Origin: GCA-2732805 sp964516605
Lineage (GTDB): Bacteria; Pseudomonadota; Gammaproteobacteria; Coxiellales; Coxiellaceae
Assembly: GCA_964516605.1 (NCBI GenBank)
Contig: CAZFAA010000071.1
Coordinates: 1 to 9,405, forward strand
DNA length: 9,405 nt
Reading direction: 5' to 3'
Made by a program: the position numbers and the translations under genes. The notes beneath the pieces were generated by a model, which was not told the origin of the DNA, searched no databases, and saw nothing but the letters and a program-made list of their open reading frames with translations. Positions within the stretch are counted from its first letter, which is position 1. Each line of letters opens with the position of its first letter. Positions 1 to 6,641 of this stretch are shown one piece after another.

Positions 1-1973
1 ATGACTTGATAGTTTTTGATATCAACGTGTGTAGGTGTGTTATGCAATTGCATCGGGATATTGACTTGAGCAAACGACATACGGTTATGGTGAGTAAAGG
101 TAATGAAGTGATGTGGTGCGGCGAGTTTATTGATGACCCCTACCCACAACATCTGTTGATTGGTGAAGGTTAAGTGCGCATTCCACAAACGCACTAAATA
201 AATTGTCGATTCTTTAGGAATGCTTTTATACATGATGAGTGCAGGGCGATTATTTTGATACAACGTTTCAAATAAAGGTAGGTGATACTGTGCTTTGGTA
301 CTGGCAAGACGATTGATGGTATTTTCAAGATGGTGTTGACGTGACAACGTTAGCCAACCATTTTGTTTTAACGTGTGCTCAATACAATCGAGGTTTCCAG
401 CCCATTGTAAATTAAGTGGTTCCGCAGAGTGACCGAGACGATTTGTGCGATAGAGCGGGGTAACACTGAGCGGATTTCCCCACCAATGTGCTTCAGTTGT
501 AGTGAGGTTTGTGCGAAGCGGGGTATAACGGTATACATCATGGCGATAGTTAAAATAAATAGTTCCGCCCCATATGATACTCAGAACTCCTAGCATGTAA
601 GTGAGCCATAACCCGCGATGACCGTGCAGCGCAGAAGTGGGTTTAGGTAGTCGCTGATAACTGATGAGGGTAATTAATAAAATCGTTAATCCCAAAAAGA
701 CGCTGGCCAACACATCGGATAGCCAATGCGCACCGACATAGAGTCGGCTGATTGCAATGAGTGCAATGAGGGTGGCGGTGACAGTATAAATGATGCCGCG
801 ATTTTTTCTAAAGTAGCACGCAGTATAAAAAGCGAGTAAACCCAATACGACGAGGCTTAGCATTGTATGCCCGCTTGGGAAAGAGGAGGAATCTTTAACG
901 ATCATAAAACCCGTTGGGCGAGAGCTTAGGTGAGCGTATTTGATGGTAACAGCGATGGCAGCTGTAATTAGTGTAGCACCACACAGGTGAGCACTGGCGC
1001 GCCATTGCTTACAGCACAATAGTATAAAACTTAATGCTAGCCCAATACAAATCATGCTACGCGGTTCACCACACAGTGATAGCGTAATGAAAAAAGGATC
1101 GAGATGGTAAATTCGCAGGCTCTGTGCAAATGAAAAGGCAGGCGCATTGATGTGCGTCAAACTGCCTTGCAAAATCACATTCATTAAAACGATTATAAAG
1201 AGGATGCAGCAGAGTAAAGCTAGCAGTAAACGGCTTAGTTGGTAATGTGAGTGTGGTTTTTGGTGGTTGTAAATCATGTTAATGATGTAATGCGAGCCAC
1301 GGTGTCCTTGTAAGAACGCCCAGTAACGATCAATTTGTTTATCATAAAACTGTCGAATATTATTAAAAAAGTGTTGCACAATCCAATACAGCAACCACAG
1401 CAAGGTGATGATGAGAATGCCAAGGCCAATATATTCAGAAAGCAATTTAGGTGGAATTTCCATAGAGAAAGCGCCGAGTATCATGCCCGGCAAACTGTAT
1501 AACACAGACCATAAAATAGCAGTAGGTAATGCTGCAATTAAAAAACGTGGCCACGACATATGCAGTACACCGGCTACCATCGGTACGGCACTGCGTACGG
1601 CGCCTACAAAGCGTCCGATTAAAATACTTTTACCACCGTGCTTTTTGATAAACACTTCACTGACAGAAATAATTTTGGGGTATTTGCGAAAGGGCCATAT
1701 GTTTTTAAGCTGATCTTTGAAGATGCGCCCCACAGCAAAGCCGACAATATCGCCGAGGAATGCGCCGAAGGAAGCAATGGCAAGAGTGGTGTAGCCTGGA
1801 ATAAGTCCTGCGCCAATCATCGCGCCGACAGCGGTCATGGTAATAGCGCCAGGAATAATCGTGCCGAAAATAGGCAGGGATTCTAAGAATGCGACGACAA
1901 ACGCAAACAGTATCCCCATGTGGGGATGGGCGTGTAGGTAAAGCGTGAAGTCATTCAGGTAGCGGTGGAACAT
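1..1973 (-). CDS. DedA-PAP2-LssY_C fusion membrane protein, C-terminus cut by window edge
   Basis: An open frame runs from ATG at 1973 to the window edge, 657 codons without a stop; an in-frame stop at 1980-1982 fixes the N-terminus, although the Shine-Dalgarno is poor. Residues 1-200 are a DedA/SNARE-associated domain: E31 and PG near 41, a GD pair at 74-75, and the GRF...R motif at 120-127 followed by P131 and AG. DedA proteins are membrane transporters, several of them implicated in undecaprenyl phosphate or phospholipid flipping. Residues about 245-440 are a PAP2 phosphatase with all three signature motifs: K345-x6-RP353, PSGH at 366-369 and SR410-x5-H416-x3-D420. Hydrophobic helices fill both parts. 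Residues about 480-657 are soluble-looking and resemble the LssY C-terminal domain (W498-W499, QWAG near 523). The fusion probably couples lipid phosphate hydrolysis to membrane flipping; the substrate is inferred, not shown. Family members are commonly somewhat under 700 residues, so little is missing. Confidence 0.85.
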   Translation of the reverse strand, partial: MFHRYLNDFTLYLHAHPHMGILFAFVVAFLESLPIFGTIIPGAITMTAVGAMIGAGLIPGYTTLAIASFGAFLGDIVGFAVGRIFKDQLKNIWPFRKYPKIISVSEVFIKKHGGKSILIGRFVGAVRSAVPMVAGVLHMSWPRFLIAALPTAILWSVLYSLPGMILGAFSMEIPPKLLSEYIGLGILIITLLWLLYWIVQHFFNNIRQFYDKQIDRYWAFLQGHRGSHYIINMIYNHQKPHSHYQLSRLLLALLCCILFIIVLMNVILQGSLTHINAPAFSFAQSLRIYHLDPFFITLSLCGEPRSMICIGLALSFILLCCKQWRASAHLCGATLITAAIAVTIKYAHLSSRPTGFMIVKDSSSFPSGHTMLSLVVLGLLAFYTACYFRKNRGIIYTVTATLIALIAISRLYVGAHWLSDVLASVFLGLTILLITLISYQRLPKPTSALHGHRGLWLTYMLGVLSIIWGGTIYFNYRHDVYRYTPLRTNLTTTEAHWWGNPLSVTPLYRTNRLGHSAEPLNLQWAGNLDCIEHTLKQNGWLTLSRQHHLENTINRLASTKAQYHLPLFETLYQNNRPALIMYKSIPKESTIYLVRLWNAHLTFTNQQMLWVGVINKLAAPHHFITFTHHNRMSFAQVNIPMQLHNTPTHVDIKNYQV

Positions 1974-2085
1974 AGGCGACTAGAGTAGCGGATTTTGTGG
2001 GTCTTGTGAATAAAGAAAAAACGTTATCTTAGCGATCCATGTGGCGAGACTTTGAGCTGTACTAGCACCTTGGGTCATCCTGGTT

Positions 2086-2091
2086 TATAAT
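2086..2091 (+). promoter_or_regulatory. Candidate -10 box for the amidase gene
   Basis: A perfect TATAAT lies 58 bases upstream of the amidase ATG. No good -35 sits at 16-18 bases; the best at that distance is a weak TAGCAC-like hexamer. It is the only clear promoter-like element in the 176 bp region between the two divergent genes. I saw no convincing promoter for the minus-strand DedA-PAP2 gene there. Confidence 0.35.
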
Positions 2092-2149
2092 GGCCGCCAA
2101 TTTATACAGGTCGTATGTTCAATGGCCCGTGGTATAGGAGTTTTTTATT

Positions 2150-2824
2150 ATGCGCTATTTTCTCGTATCATTTTTAGCAAGCATCGTGCTGTTATTTGCA
2201 GGGTGTGCAGCGCATGTGCCCAGTCCTGAGATGATTAATAAACCCGTCGATTTGGGTGCGCAACGCATTGCCTTAATACAAGAATACCGTTGTACGCATT
2301 ACCATTTGTGTGATGATCACGATGTGACGATTACACCACGCATGATTGTGTTGCATTGGACGGGAACGGGGAGTGGGCAGCAAGCTTATGCATTGTTTAA
2401 AGATCCTGAGTTAACCAGTCGTCCTGACTTGCAGCAATATGGGTTGCTCAATACTGGCGCGCAATTTTTAGTCGCACGTGATGGTACTGTATATGAATTA
2501 ATGCCATCGAATTGGATGGCCCGACATGTGATTGGGTTAAATTATTTAGCCATTGGTATTGAAAATGTAGGTGGTGTTAATGGCCATGCTGATTTGACGC
2601 CTGCGCAAATTACCTCAGATGTGTATTTGGTGCGTCTGCTTAAAAAGCAGTACCCAACGATTGACTACCTGATTGGACACTATGAATATACGTGCTTTCG
2701 CAACACGCCTCTATTCATGGAATACGCTCAAAATTACATGACAGTGAAAAAAGATCCGGGGCCATTCTTTGTGAATGAGGTGCGCAAGCAGGTGAAGAAT
2801 TTGGGCTTAAAGGGTTGTCCGTAG
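2150..2824 (+). CDS. N-acetylmuramoyl-L-alanine amidase, AmiD-like lipoprotein (Amidase_2)
   Basis: The 224-residue product should cleave the bond between MurNAc and L-Ala in peptidoglycan or its fragments, at the outer membrane or in the periplasm. Residues 1-18 form a lipoprotein signal peptide ending in LFAG before C19; Phe at -3 is a less usual lipobox residue. The zinc amidase fold is recognisable: H69 in the LHWT strand, H177 in the IGHYEY motif and D202 in KKDPGPFF are the expected zinc ligands, with E138 in the GIENVG motif and H126 near the active site. The last motif is typical of the AmpD/AmiD group. There is no C-terminal peptidoglycan-binding domain, and the protein is shorter than E. 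coli AmiD. Four further cysteines (48, 54, 182, 223) could form disulfides. The start is well set by AGGAG at 2136-2140, nine bases before ATG. The gene stands alone and converges on lipB. Recycling or remodelling of envelope peptidoglycan is the likely role. Confidence 0.88.
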   Translation: MRYFLVSFLASIVLLFAGCAAHVPSPEMINKPVDLGAQRIALIQEYRCTHYHLCDDHDVTITPRMIVLHWTGTGSGQQAYALFKDPELTSRPDLQQYGLLNTGAQFLVARDGTVYELMPSNWMARHVIGLNYLAIGIENVGGVNGHADLTPAQITSDVYLVRLLKKQYPTIDYLIGHYEYTCFRNTPLFMEYAQNYMTVKKDPGPFFVNEVRKQVKNLGLKGCP

Positions 2825-2846
2825 GAGTTTGTGTCACTGATCAATT

Positions 2847-3452
2847 TCAACTAGGTTCAAAATGCACCAAAAATTGCCGCGCTAATTTTTCCATAATTTC
2901 ATCCACTGTGATCTCAGGAATAAACTGTGCGATGTGTGTCATGGTAAGTTTTTCAAAGCCACAAGGATTGATGTTGTTAAATGGCGTTAGATCCATATTC
3001 ACATTCAAGGCGATGCCATGGTAACAGTAATCACGTTTCACACGTAGGCCAATCGACGCAATTTTAGCTTCATCAATATAAACCCCTGGTGCATCCCGTT
3101 TGCCGTAAGCGTGGATGTGGTATTCTGCAAGTAAGTCAATAATGGTTTTTTCAAGTTCCGCAACAAAGCAACGTGTGTTCAATTTAAGTCGCCCCAGATC
3201 AAACAGGGTGTACGCCATGAGTTGTCCGGGGCCATGGTAGGTTACTTGGCCGCCGCGATCGCTATGAATCACAGGAATCCTGACTGGATTTAATATGTGC
3301 TCTGCTTTGCCGGCAAGTCCTTGGGTGTAGACAGGTTCATGTTCTAACATCCACAGTTCATCATCTGTCGCAGTATCACGATTGAGCGTGAACTGCTGCA
3401 TGCGTTCAAAGATGGGTGTGTAAGCGGTGCGCGGCAAGCGTATTATGTTCAT
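2847..3452 (-). CDS. lipB: Octanoyl-[acyl carrier protein]:protein N-octanoyltransferase LipB
   Basis: LipB moves octanoate from acyl carrier protein to the lipoyl domains of pyruvate and 2-oxoglutarate dehydrogenases and the glycine cleavage H protein, the first step of endogenous lipoate synthesis in the cytoplasm. The 201-residue product is full length for the family. It carries the RGGQVTYHGPGQL signature at residues 66-78, the catalytic lysine K130 in AKIASIG, YHG at 144-146, and the catalytic cysteine C164 in NPCG, after the typical ALNVNMDLTPF stretch. ATG lies six bases past the ybeD stop with no clear Shine-Dalgarno of its own, so translation is probably coupled to ybeD. lipA, which often follows lipB in gammaproteobacteria, is not downstream; instead a convergent amidase gene ends 22 bases away. 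Confidence 0.96.
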   Translation of the reverse strand: MNIIRLPRTAYTPIFERMQQFTLNRDTATDDELWMLEHEPVYTQGLAGKAEHILNPVRIPVIHSDRGGQVTYHGPGQLMAYTLFDLGRLKLNTRCFVAELEKTIIDLLAEYHIHAYGKRDAPGVYIDEAKIASIGLRVKRDYCYHGIALNVNMDLTPFNNINPCGFEKLTMTHIAQFIPEITVDEIMEKLARQFLVHFEPS

Positions 3453-3458
3453 CAGAAG

Positions 3459-3761
3459 TTATAACGCCATTAATATAGTGGGTTCCTTACTTAAATCGTG
3501 ATACAGCGCATCGAGCTGATCTTTTGATTGAGCGTGCACAGCGACGCTGATCGACAAATATTTTTTATTTTTGCTGGGGCGCGAGGTAAATTGGTCTGCA
3601 CGAATGGTTGGAAAATGCTTGCGAATAATGGCAAGTGTATTGGCTTCAAATGCAGAATCGCTTTTACCCATTGTTTTGATAACAAAATCACAGGGGAAAT
3701 CTAGGGGTGAGGAGTGCTCATGCTCTTCTTCATGTTCATCAGGTTCGTTACCATTAATCAT
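3459..3761 (-). CDS. ybeD: YbeD/DUF493 family protein
   Basis: A small cytoplasmic protein of 100 residues belonging to the DUF493 (YbeD) family, which has an ACT-like fold and no firmly established function. The family core begins near LDFPCDF at residue 20, and the end (LYHDLSK..ILMAL) matches the usual family C-terminus. The N-terminus is odd: residues 6-16 are almost all Glu, Asp and His, and the protein is roughly ten residues longer than E. coli YbeD. The start is supported by GGGAG at 3769-3773, seven bases before ATG. The dacA-ybeD-lipB order is standard for gammaproteobacteria and strengthens the call. It is probably cotranscribed with lipB, but a terminator just upstream separates it from dacA. 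Confidence 0.9.
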   Translation of the reverse strand: MINGNEPDEHEEEHEHSSPLDFPCDFVIKTMGKSDSAFEANTLAIIRKHFPTIRADQFTSRPSKNKKYLSISVAVHAQSKDQLDALYHDLSKEPTILMAL

Positions 3762-3783
3762 TTATATGCTCCCGAAATGTCAA

Positions 3784-3818
3784 TAAAAAAACAAAGCCAC
3801 GAGGTGATCGTGGCTTTG
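3784..3818 (-). terminator. Rho-independent terminator of dacA
   Basis: A perfect 11 bp stem (3792-3802 paired with 3808-3818) with a five-base loop is followed on the minus strand by seven consecutive T (3785-3791). There is no T tract on the plus side, so it works in one direction. It starts 16 bases after the dacA stop and its tail ends about 23 bases before the ybeD start, so it must reduce readthrough into ybeD-lipB. Confidence 0.92.
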
Positions 3819-3834
3819 GGTAAGTGGTATTGTA

Positions 3835-5076
3835 TTAAAGTCCTTTGATGAACATCGATACACGATCCACCATGCGTGACCAAATACCACCAACTGGATT
3901 ATCTTGTAACGCAATCAAGGGAACCGAAGCAATCGGTTTATCTTGTAGCGTGACATTAATCATGCCGTAGGTTTGACCTTTCATAATAGGTGCTTTGAGC
4001 TTCGCTGGAATATCCACATTCACTTTCAGTAAATTATATCCGCCAGTCGGAATGGTGACATATAAATCTTTTTGCAAGCCGATGGCGACTTGCTTGTTAG
4101 CCCCCATGTAAACACGCGGCGTTGAGATCGCTTGATTACCGCTATATAACTTGTAAGTTTTGAAGAAGCGGAAACCCCAATTGAGCAGTGCTTGTGAGTC
4201 GTCAGCGCGTGCGCTATCACTGGGTGCGCCCATGACAACAGAGATCAGGCGCATGCCCTGTTGTGTGCCGGAAGAAATCAAGCAATATCCAGCATCATCT
4301 GTATGCCCTGTCTTAAGACCATCTACGCCAGGTGAGCGCCACAATAAGCGATTGCGATTGGGTTGGCGAATACCGTTGTAGACGATCCATTTCTCGCCAA
4401 AAACGGGATAGTATTGTGGGTAATCTGTAATGATATGACGTGTTAATAACGCTAAATCATAAGGCGTCGAATAGTGATCTGGACTGGGCAGGCCGGTTGA
4501 ATCTGTGTAGTGCGTATTGGTCATACCCAGGTGTTGCGCAGTTTGATTCATAAGCGACGCAAAACTGCCTTCATTGCCAGCAATGTATTCTGCTAAAGCT
4601 GTGCAGGCATCGTTACCAGACGCTACCACAATACCTTCTATTAATTTTTGTACAGGAACTTGATCCCCTAATTTGAGGAACATACGTGAACCACCACGCT
4701 GCCACGCATTTTGGCTGACGCGCACCAGATCCGTCATTTTAATTTGACCTTGTCCGATAGATTGTTCAGCAATATAAACAGTCATCAGCTTGGTTAGGCT
4801 GGCGGGTGACATGCGATCATTCATGTTCTTTTGCGCCAAAATACGCCCAGAATTAGCATCCATCAACACATAACCTTTAGCATCAATGTCCGGTGGTGTG
4901 GCAATAATCAGAGGTTGATTGGGTTGGTCAACGGGTGCGGCAGGTGGTAACGAGGCAGCTAGCGTTTGTGCTGAGGGTTGCAGTGCTTGCTCTTGAGACT
5001 TAATCAAGCTGTCATCAGCAGAAGCGCTGGACATCCCAAAAATTAGCGCAAGAGAGATAATAATGAATCGCTTCAT
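3835..5076 (-). CDS. dacA: D-alanyl-D-alanine carboxypeptidase (PBP5/6 family)
   Basis: Penicillin-binding protein of class C type 5: removes the terminal D-Ala from peptidoglycan pentapeptides in the periplasm and is a beta-lactam target. The 413-residue protein has a signal peptide (1-20, cut after SASA), then an Ala/Pro/Gln-rich linker of about 40 residues before the peptidase S11 domain. The three catalytic motifs are intact: S93-LT-K96, S153-G-N155 and K255-T-G257. A PBP5-type C-terminal beta domain follows (about 315-385), and the last 15 or so residues look like the amphipathic helix that anchors these enzymes to the inner membrane. The frame stays open to an ATG at 5187, but ATG 5076 is preferred: it begins a clean signal peptide, has AGGA at 5085-5088 eight bases upstream, and lies downstream of a good promoter that the longer form would overlap. 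dacA rather than dacC is chosen from its place beside ybeD-lipB. Confidence 0.94.
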   Translation of the reverse strand: MKRFIIISLALIFGMSSASADDSLIKSQEQALQPSAQTLAASLPPAAPVDQPNQPLIIATPPDIDAKGYVLMDANSGRILAQKNMNDRMSPASLTKLMTVYIAEQSIGQGQIKMTDLVRVSQNAWQRGGSRMFLKLGDQVPVQKLIEGIVVASGNDACTALAEYIAGNEGSFASLMNQTAQHLGMTNTHYTDSTGLPSPDHYSTPYDLALLTRHIITDYPQYYPVFGEKWIVYNGIRQPNRNRLLWRSPGVDGLKTGHTDDAGYCLISSGTQQGMRLISVVMGAPSDSARADDSQALLNWGFRFFKTYKLYSGNQAISTPRVYMGANKQVAIGLQKDLYVTIPTGGYNLLKVNVDIPAKLKAPIMKGQTYGMINVTLQDKPIASVPLIALQDNPVGGIWSRMVDRVSMFIKGL

Positions 5077-5113
5077 TTTACGTGTCCTATTTAAGTTTGT
5101 TTTGGAAATCAAT

Positions 5114-5142
5114 ATCCTAACATACCCATTTCGCGCTGTCAC
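5114..5142 (-). promoter_or_regulatory. Promoter of dacA
   Basis: On the minus strand, GTGACA (5137-5142) and TAGGAT (5114-5119) are separated by 17 bases, with TGT directly before the -10 box giving an extended -10. Transcription would start near 5107, leaving a leader of about 30 bases before ATG 5076. Each hexamer matches consensus at 4-5 positions. Confidence 0.6.
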
Positions 5143-5209
5143 AGAGATTTGCGCGAAGTTGCACGAAAAAATCAGTATCACGATCAAATGAAGCGAATAA
5201 CGTTCTCCT

Positions 5210-6031
5210 CTAACTCATTAGAGTGGGATTGTCGGAAGTAGGGAGTCGTGTCGCTGCCGAATCAATGCGAGGAGGTGCCATCAAGCTCTGCGCGGCATGT
5301 GCTGAGATGGCTGATGCAGCAGCAGTAGTCTGTTTAGAAGTAAATTGACTTTCATGCTGCTGATTAGAAGTAAATTGACTTTCATGCTGCTGATTAGAAG
5401 TAAATTGACTTTCATGCTGCTGATCAATTTTCTTTAATTTTTCCAATTGTGTGGGTGTGAAAAGAAGTAGCTTCTTCTGTTCGTAGCGTGTTTCTAGTAT
5501 TACTAATGGTGGAATTTTCTTAGGGGTAGAAAGATCAACAAATCCATCCTCATCTTCATCAGGCTCATCGCTGCTACAAATGGCGCCGTCTTCATCAAGT
5601 TTTATGTCAGCATTTTCAATTTGTTCAATTAACTCATTCACGAATCTATCGTTCTCTGCCCTGACGAGTTGTTTCAGTTCCTCTGCTTTTGCATCAGGGA
5701 GTGAAAATTCTTCGCAACTTTTTAGTGCTGCTTGAAAATGCTCATTGGTGATGTTCGCATTAATTTGACTTTCAAGATCTGTCATCTTGTTTGCATAAGC
5801 TGTTTCCAGAGCTTTTGCAGTGTCAGAACTGAAGTGACATTCTGCTAAAATTTTAGCGGCACGAGACAATTTGCCTTGTGCAATAGCATCCGAACACGAC
5901 TTTCTTTGGTCGTCAATCGACTTAGGAGTTTGCTGTTGTTGCTTTGGATTTTGTGCTGGTTCGGCTGGCGCTGCAGCTGCAGCTGCATCTATGGGTATGT
6001 ACCTCCTCCTCTGTTGTCCTGCTCTTCCCAT
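5210..6031 (-). CDS. Unrecognised helical protein with tandem NQQHESQFTS repeats
   Basis: I do not recognise this 273-residue protein. It has no signal peptide and no membrane helix. In order: a basic start (GRAGQQRRRY), a run of six or seven alanines at 16-21, and a Pro/Gln-rich stretch to about 37. A charged, helix-prone region follows (42-143) that looks like two diverged copies of a helical hairpin (compare RAAKILAEC..FSSDTAKA with QAALKSCEEFSLPDAKA). Then comes a very acidic segment (145-165, SSDEPDEDEDGF), a short hydrophobic and basic part (171-201), three identical ten-residue repeats (203-232), and an Ala/Ser-rich tail. The start has AGGGG about seven bases upstream; a CATAAT hexamer at 6081-6086 may be its -10, with a poor -35. 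It stands alone, stops 68 bases before the dacA promoter, and diverges from ndk. Composition suggests a cytoplasmic scaffold or an exported host-interacting protein; both are guesses. Confidence 0.75.
   Translation of the reverse strand: MGRAGQQRRRYIPIDAAAAAAPAEPAQNPKQQQQTPKSIDDQRKSCSDAIAQGKLSRAAKILAECHFSSDTAKALETAYANKMTDLESQINANITNEHFQAALKSCEEFSLPDAKAEELKQLVRAENDRFVNELIEQIENADIKLDEDGAICSSDEPDEDEDGFVDLSTPKKIPPLVILETRYEQKKLLLFTPTQLEKLKKIDQQHESQFTSNQQHESQFTSNQQHESQFTSKQTTAAASAISAHAAQSLMAPPRIDSAATRLPTSDNPTLMS
5335..5424. repeat. Perfect 30 bp tandem repeat, three copies, inside the orphan gene
   Basis: Units at 5335-5364, 5365-5394 and 5395-5424 are identical in all 30 bases. The period is a multiple of three, so each copy adds exactly ten residues ([D/N]QQHESQFTS) and copy-number change would keep the frame. 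There are no spacers. Confidence 0.97.
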
Positions 6032-6140
6032 GAATTTTCCCCTTATTTTCTCTCAGTATTAGTGCCGGACTCTATCACTTATTATGCATGAAGTGTAGTC
6101 CTGGAGTGGCAAATTTTAACGCCTTTGGCGCAACTCTTCC

Positions 6141-6169
6141 TTTACAGTCAGGACGAACCTCCCTATAAT
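6141..6169 (+). promoter_or_regulatory. Sigma-70 promoter of ndk
   Basis: TTTACA (6141-6146) and a perfect TATAAT (6164-6169) are spaced by 17 bases, the best promoter in the window. Transcription would begin near 6176, giving a leader of about 29 bases that contains the ndk ribosome binding site. It probably also drives rlmN and the following gene, since no terminator is visible between them. Confidence 0.85.
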
Positions 6170-6204
6170 GCCAAAATTTTAAACATGTACAACGAGGAGC
6201 AGAC

Positions 6205-6630
6205 ATGGCTATCGAACAAACCCTTTCTATCATTAAACCAGATGCGGTGGCAAAAAATGTGATTGGTGCGATTTACAGCCGTTTTGAAAAAGCAGGCCTT
6301 AAAATCGTGGCAGCGCGCATGATGCATCTGACACAAGAGCAGGCAGAAGGGTTTTATGCGGTGCACAAAGCACGCCCATTCTTTAATGACCTAGTGAAGT
6401 TTATGATTTCAGGTCCTGTAATCGTTCAAGTTTTATCAGGTGACAATGCAGTATTAAAACACCGTGACCTCATGGGTGCGACCAATCCTGCGGATGCGGC
6501 ACCCGGTACGATTCGCGCTGATTTTGCTGATTCGATTGATGCCAATGCGGTACACGGCTCGGATGCACTGGAGACGGCTCAGCAAGAAATTGCGTATTTT
6601 TTCAAACCAAATGAAATTTTTTTACGGTAG
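6205..6630 (+). CDS. ndk: Nucleoside diphosphate kinase
   Basis: Ndk equalises nucleoside triphosphate pools by passing the gamma phosphate of ATP to NDPs through a phosphohistidine, in the cytoplasm. The 141-residue product is the usual bacterial length. The N-terminal TLSIIKPDAV motif (K11), R104 and the active-site NAVHGSD motif with H117 are all present, and no domain is added or lost. GAGGAG at 6194-6199 lies five bases before ATG. It is followed after 11 bases by rlmN; ndk-rlmN adjacency is common in gammaproteobacteria. Confidence 0.98.
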   Translation: MAIEQTLSIIKPDAVAKNVIGAIYSRFEKAGLKIVAARMMHLTQEQAEGFYAVHKARPFFNDLVKFMISGPVIVQVLSGDNAVLKHRDLMGATNPADAAPGTIRADFADSIDANAVHGSDALETAQQEIAYFFKPNEIFLR

Positions 6631-6641
6631 GTAACGTGTGA

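Noticed and set aside
1405..1886. Overlapping frames on both strands within the DedA-PAP2 gene
   Set aside because: They lie in the wrong frame of a well-supported gene and show no family motifs.
2150..2824. Amidase as a phage endolysin in a lysis cassette
   Set aside because: It has a lipoprotein signal peptide, no holin or spanin beside it, and housekeeping neighbours.
5077..5187. N-terminal extension of DacA from ATG 5187
   Set aside because: It overlaps the dacA promoter, has no ribosome binding site worth the name, and would bury the signal peptide; ATG 5076 fits better.
5335..5424. Short direct repeats as a possible CRISPR array
   Set aside because: The copies are contiguous with no spacers and are translated in frame within a gene.
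5871..6091. Cys/Leu-rich plus-strand frames opposite the orphan gene start
   Set aside because: They are antisense images of the poly-Ala and poly-Gln codons, without ribosome binding sites.
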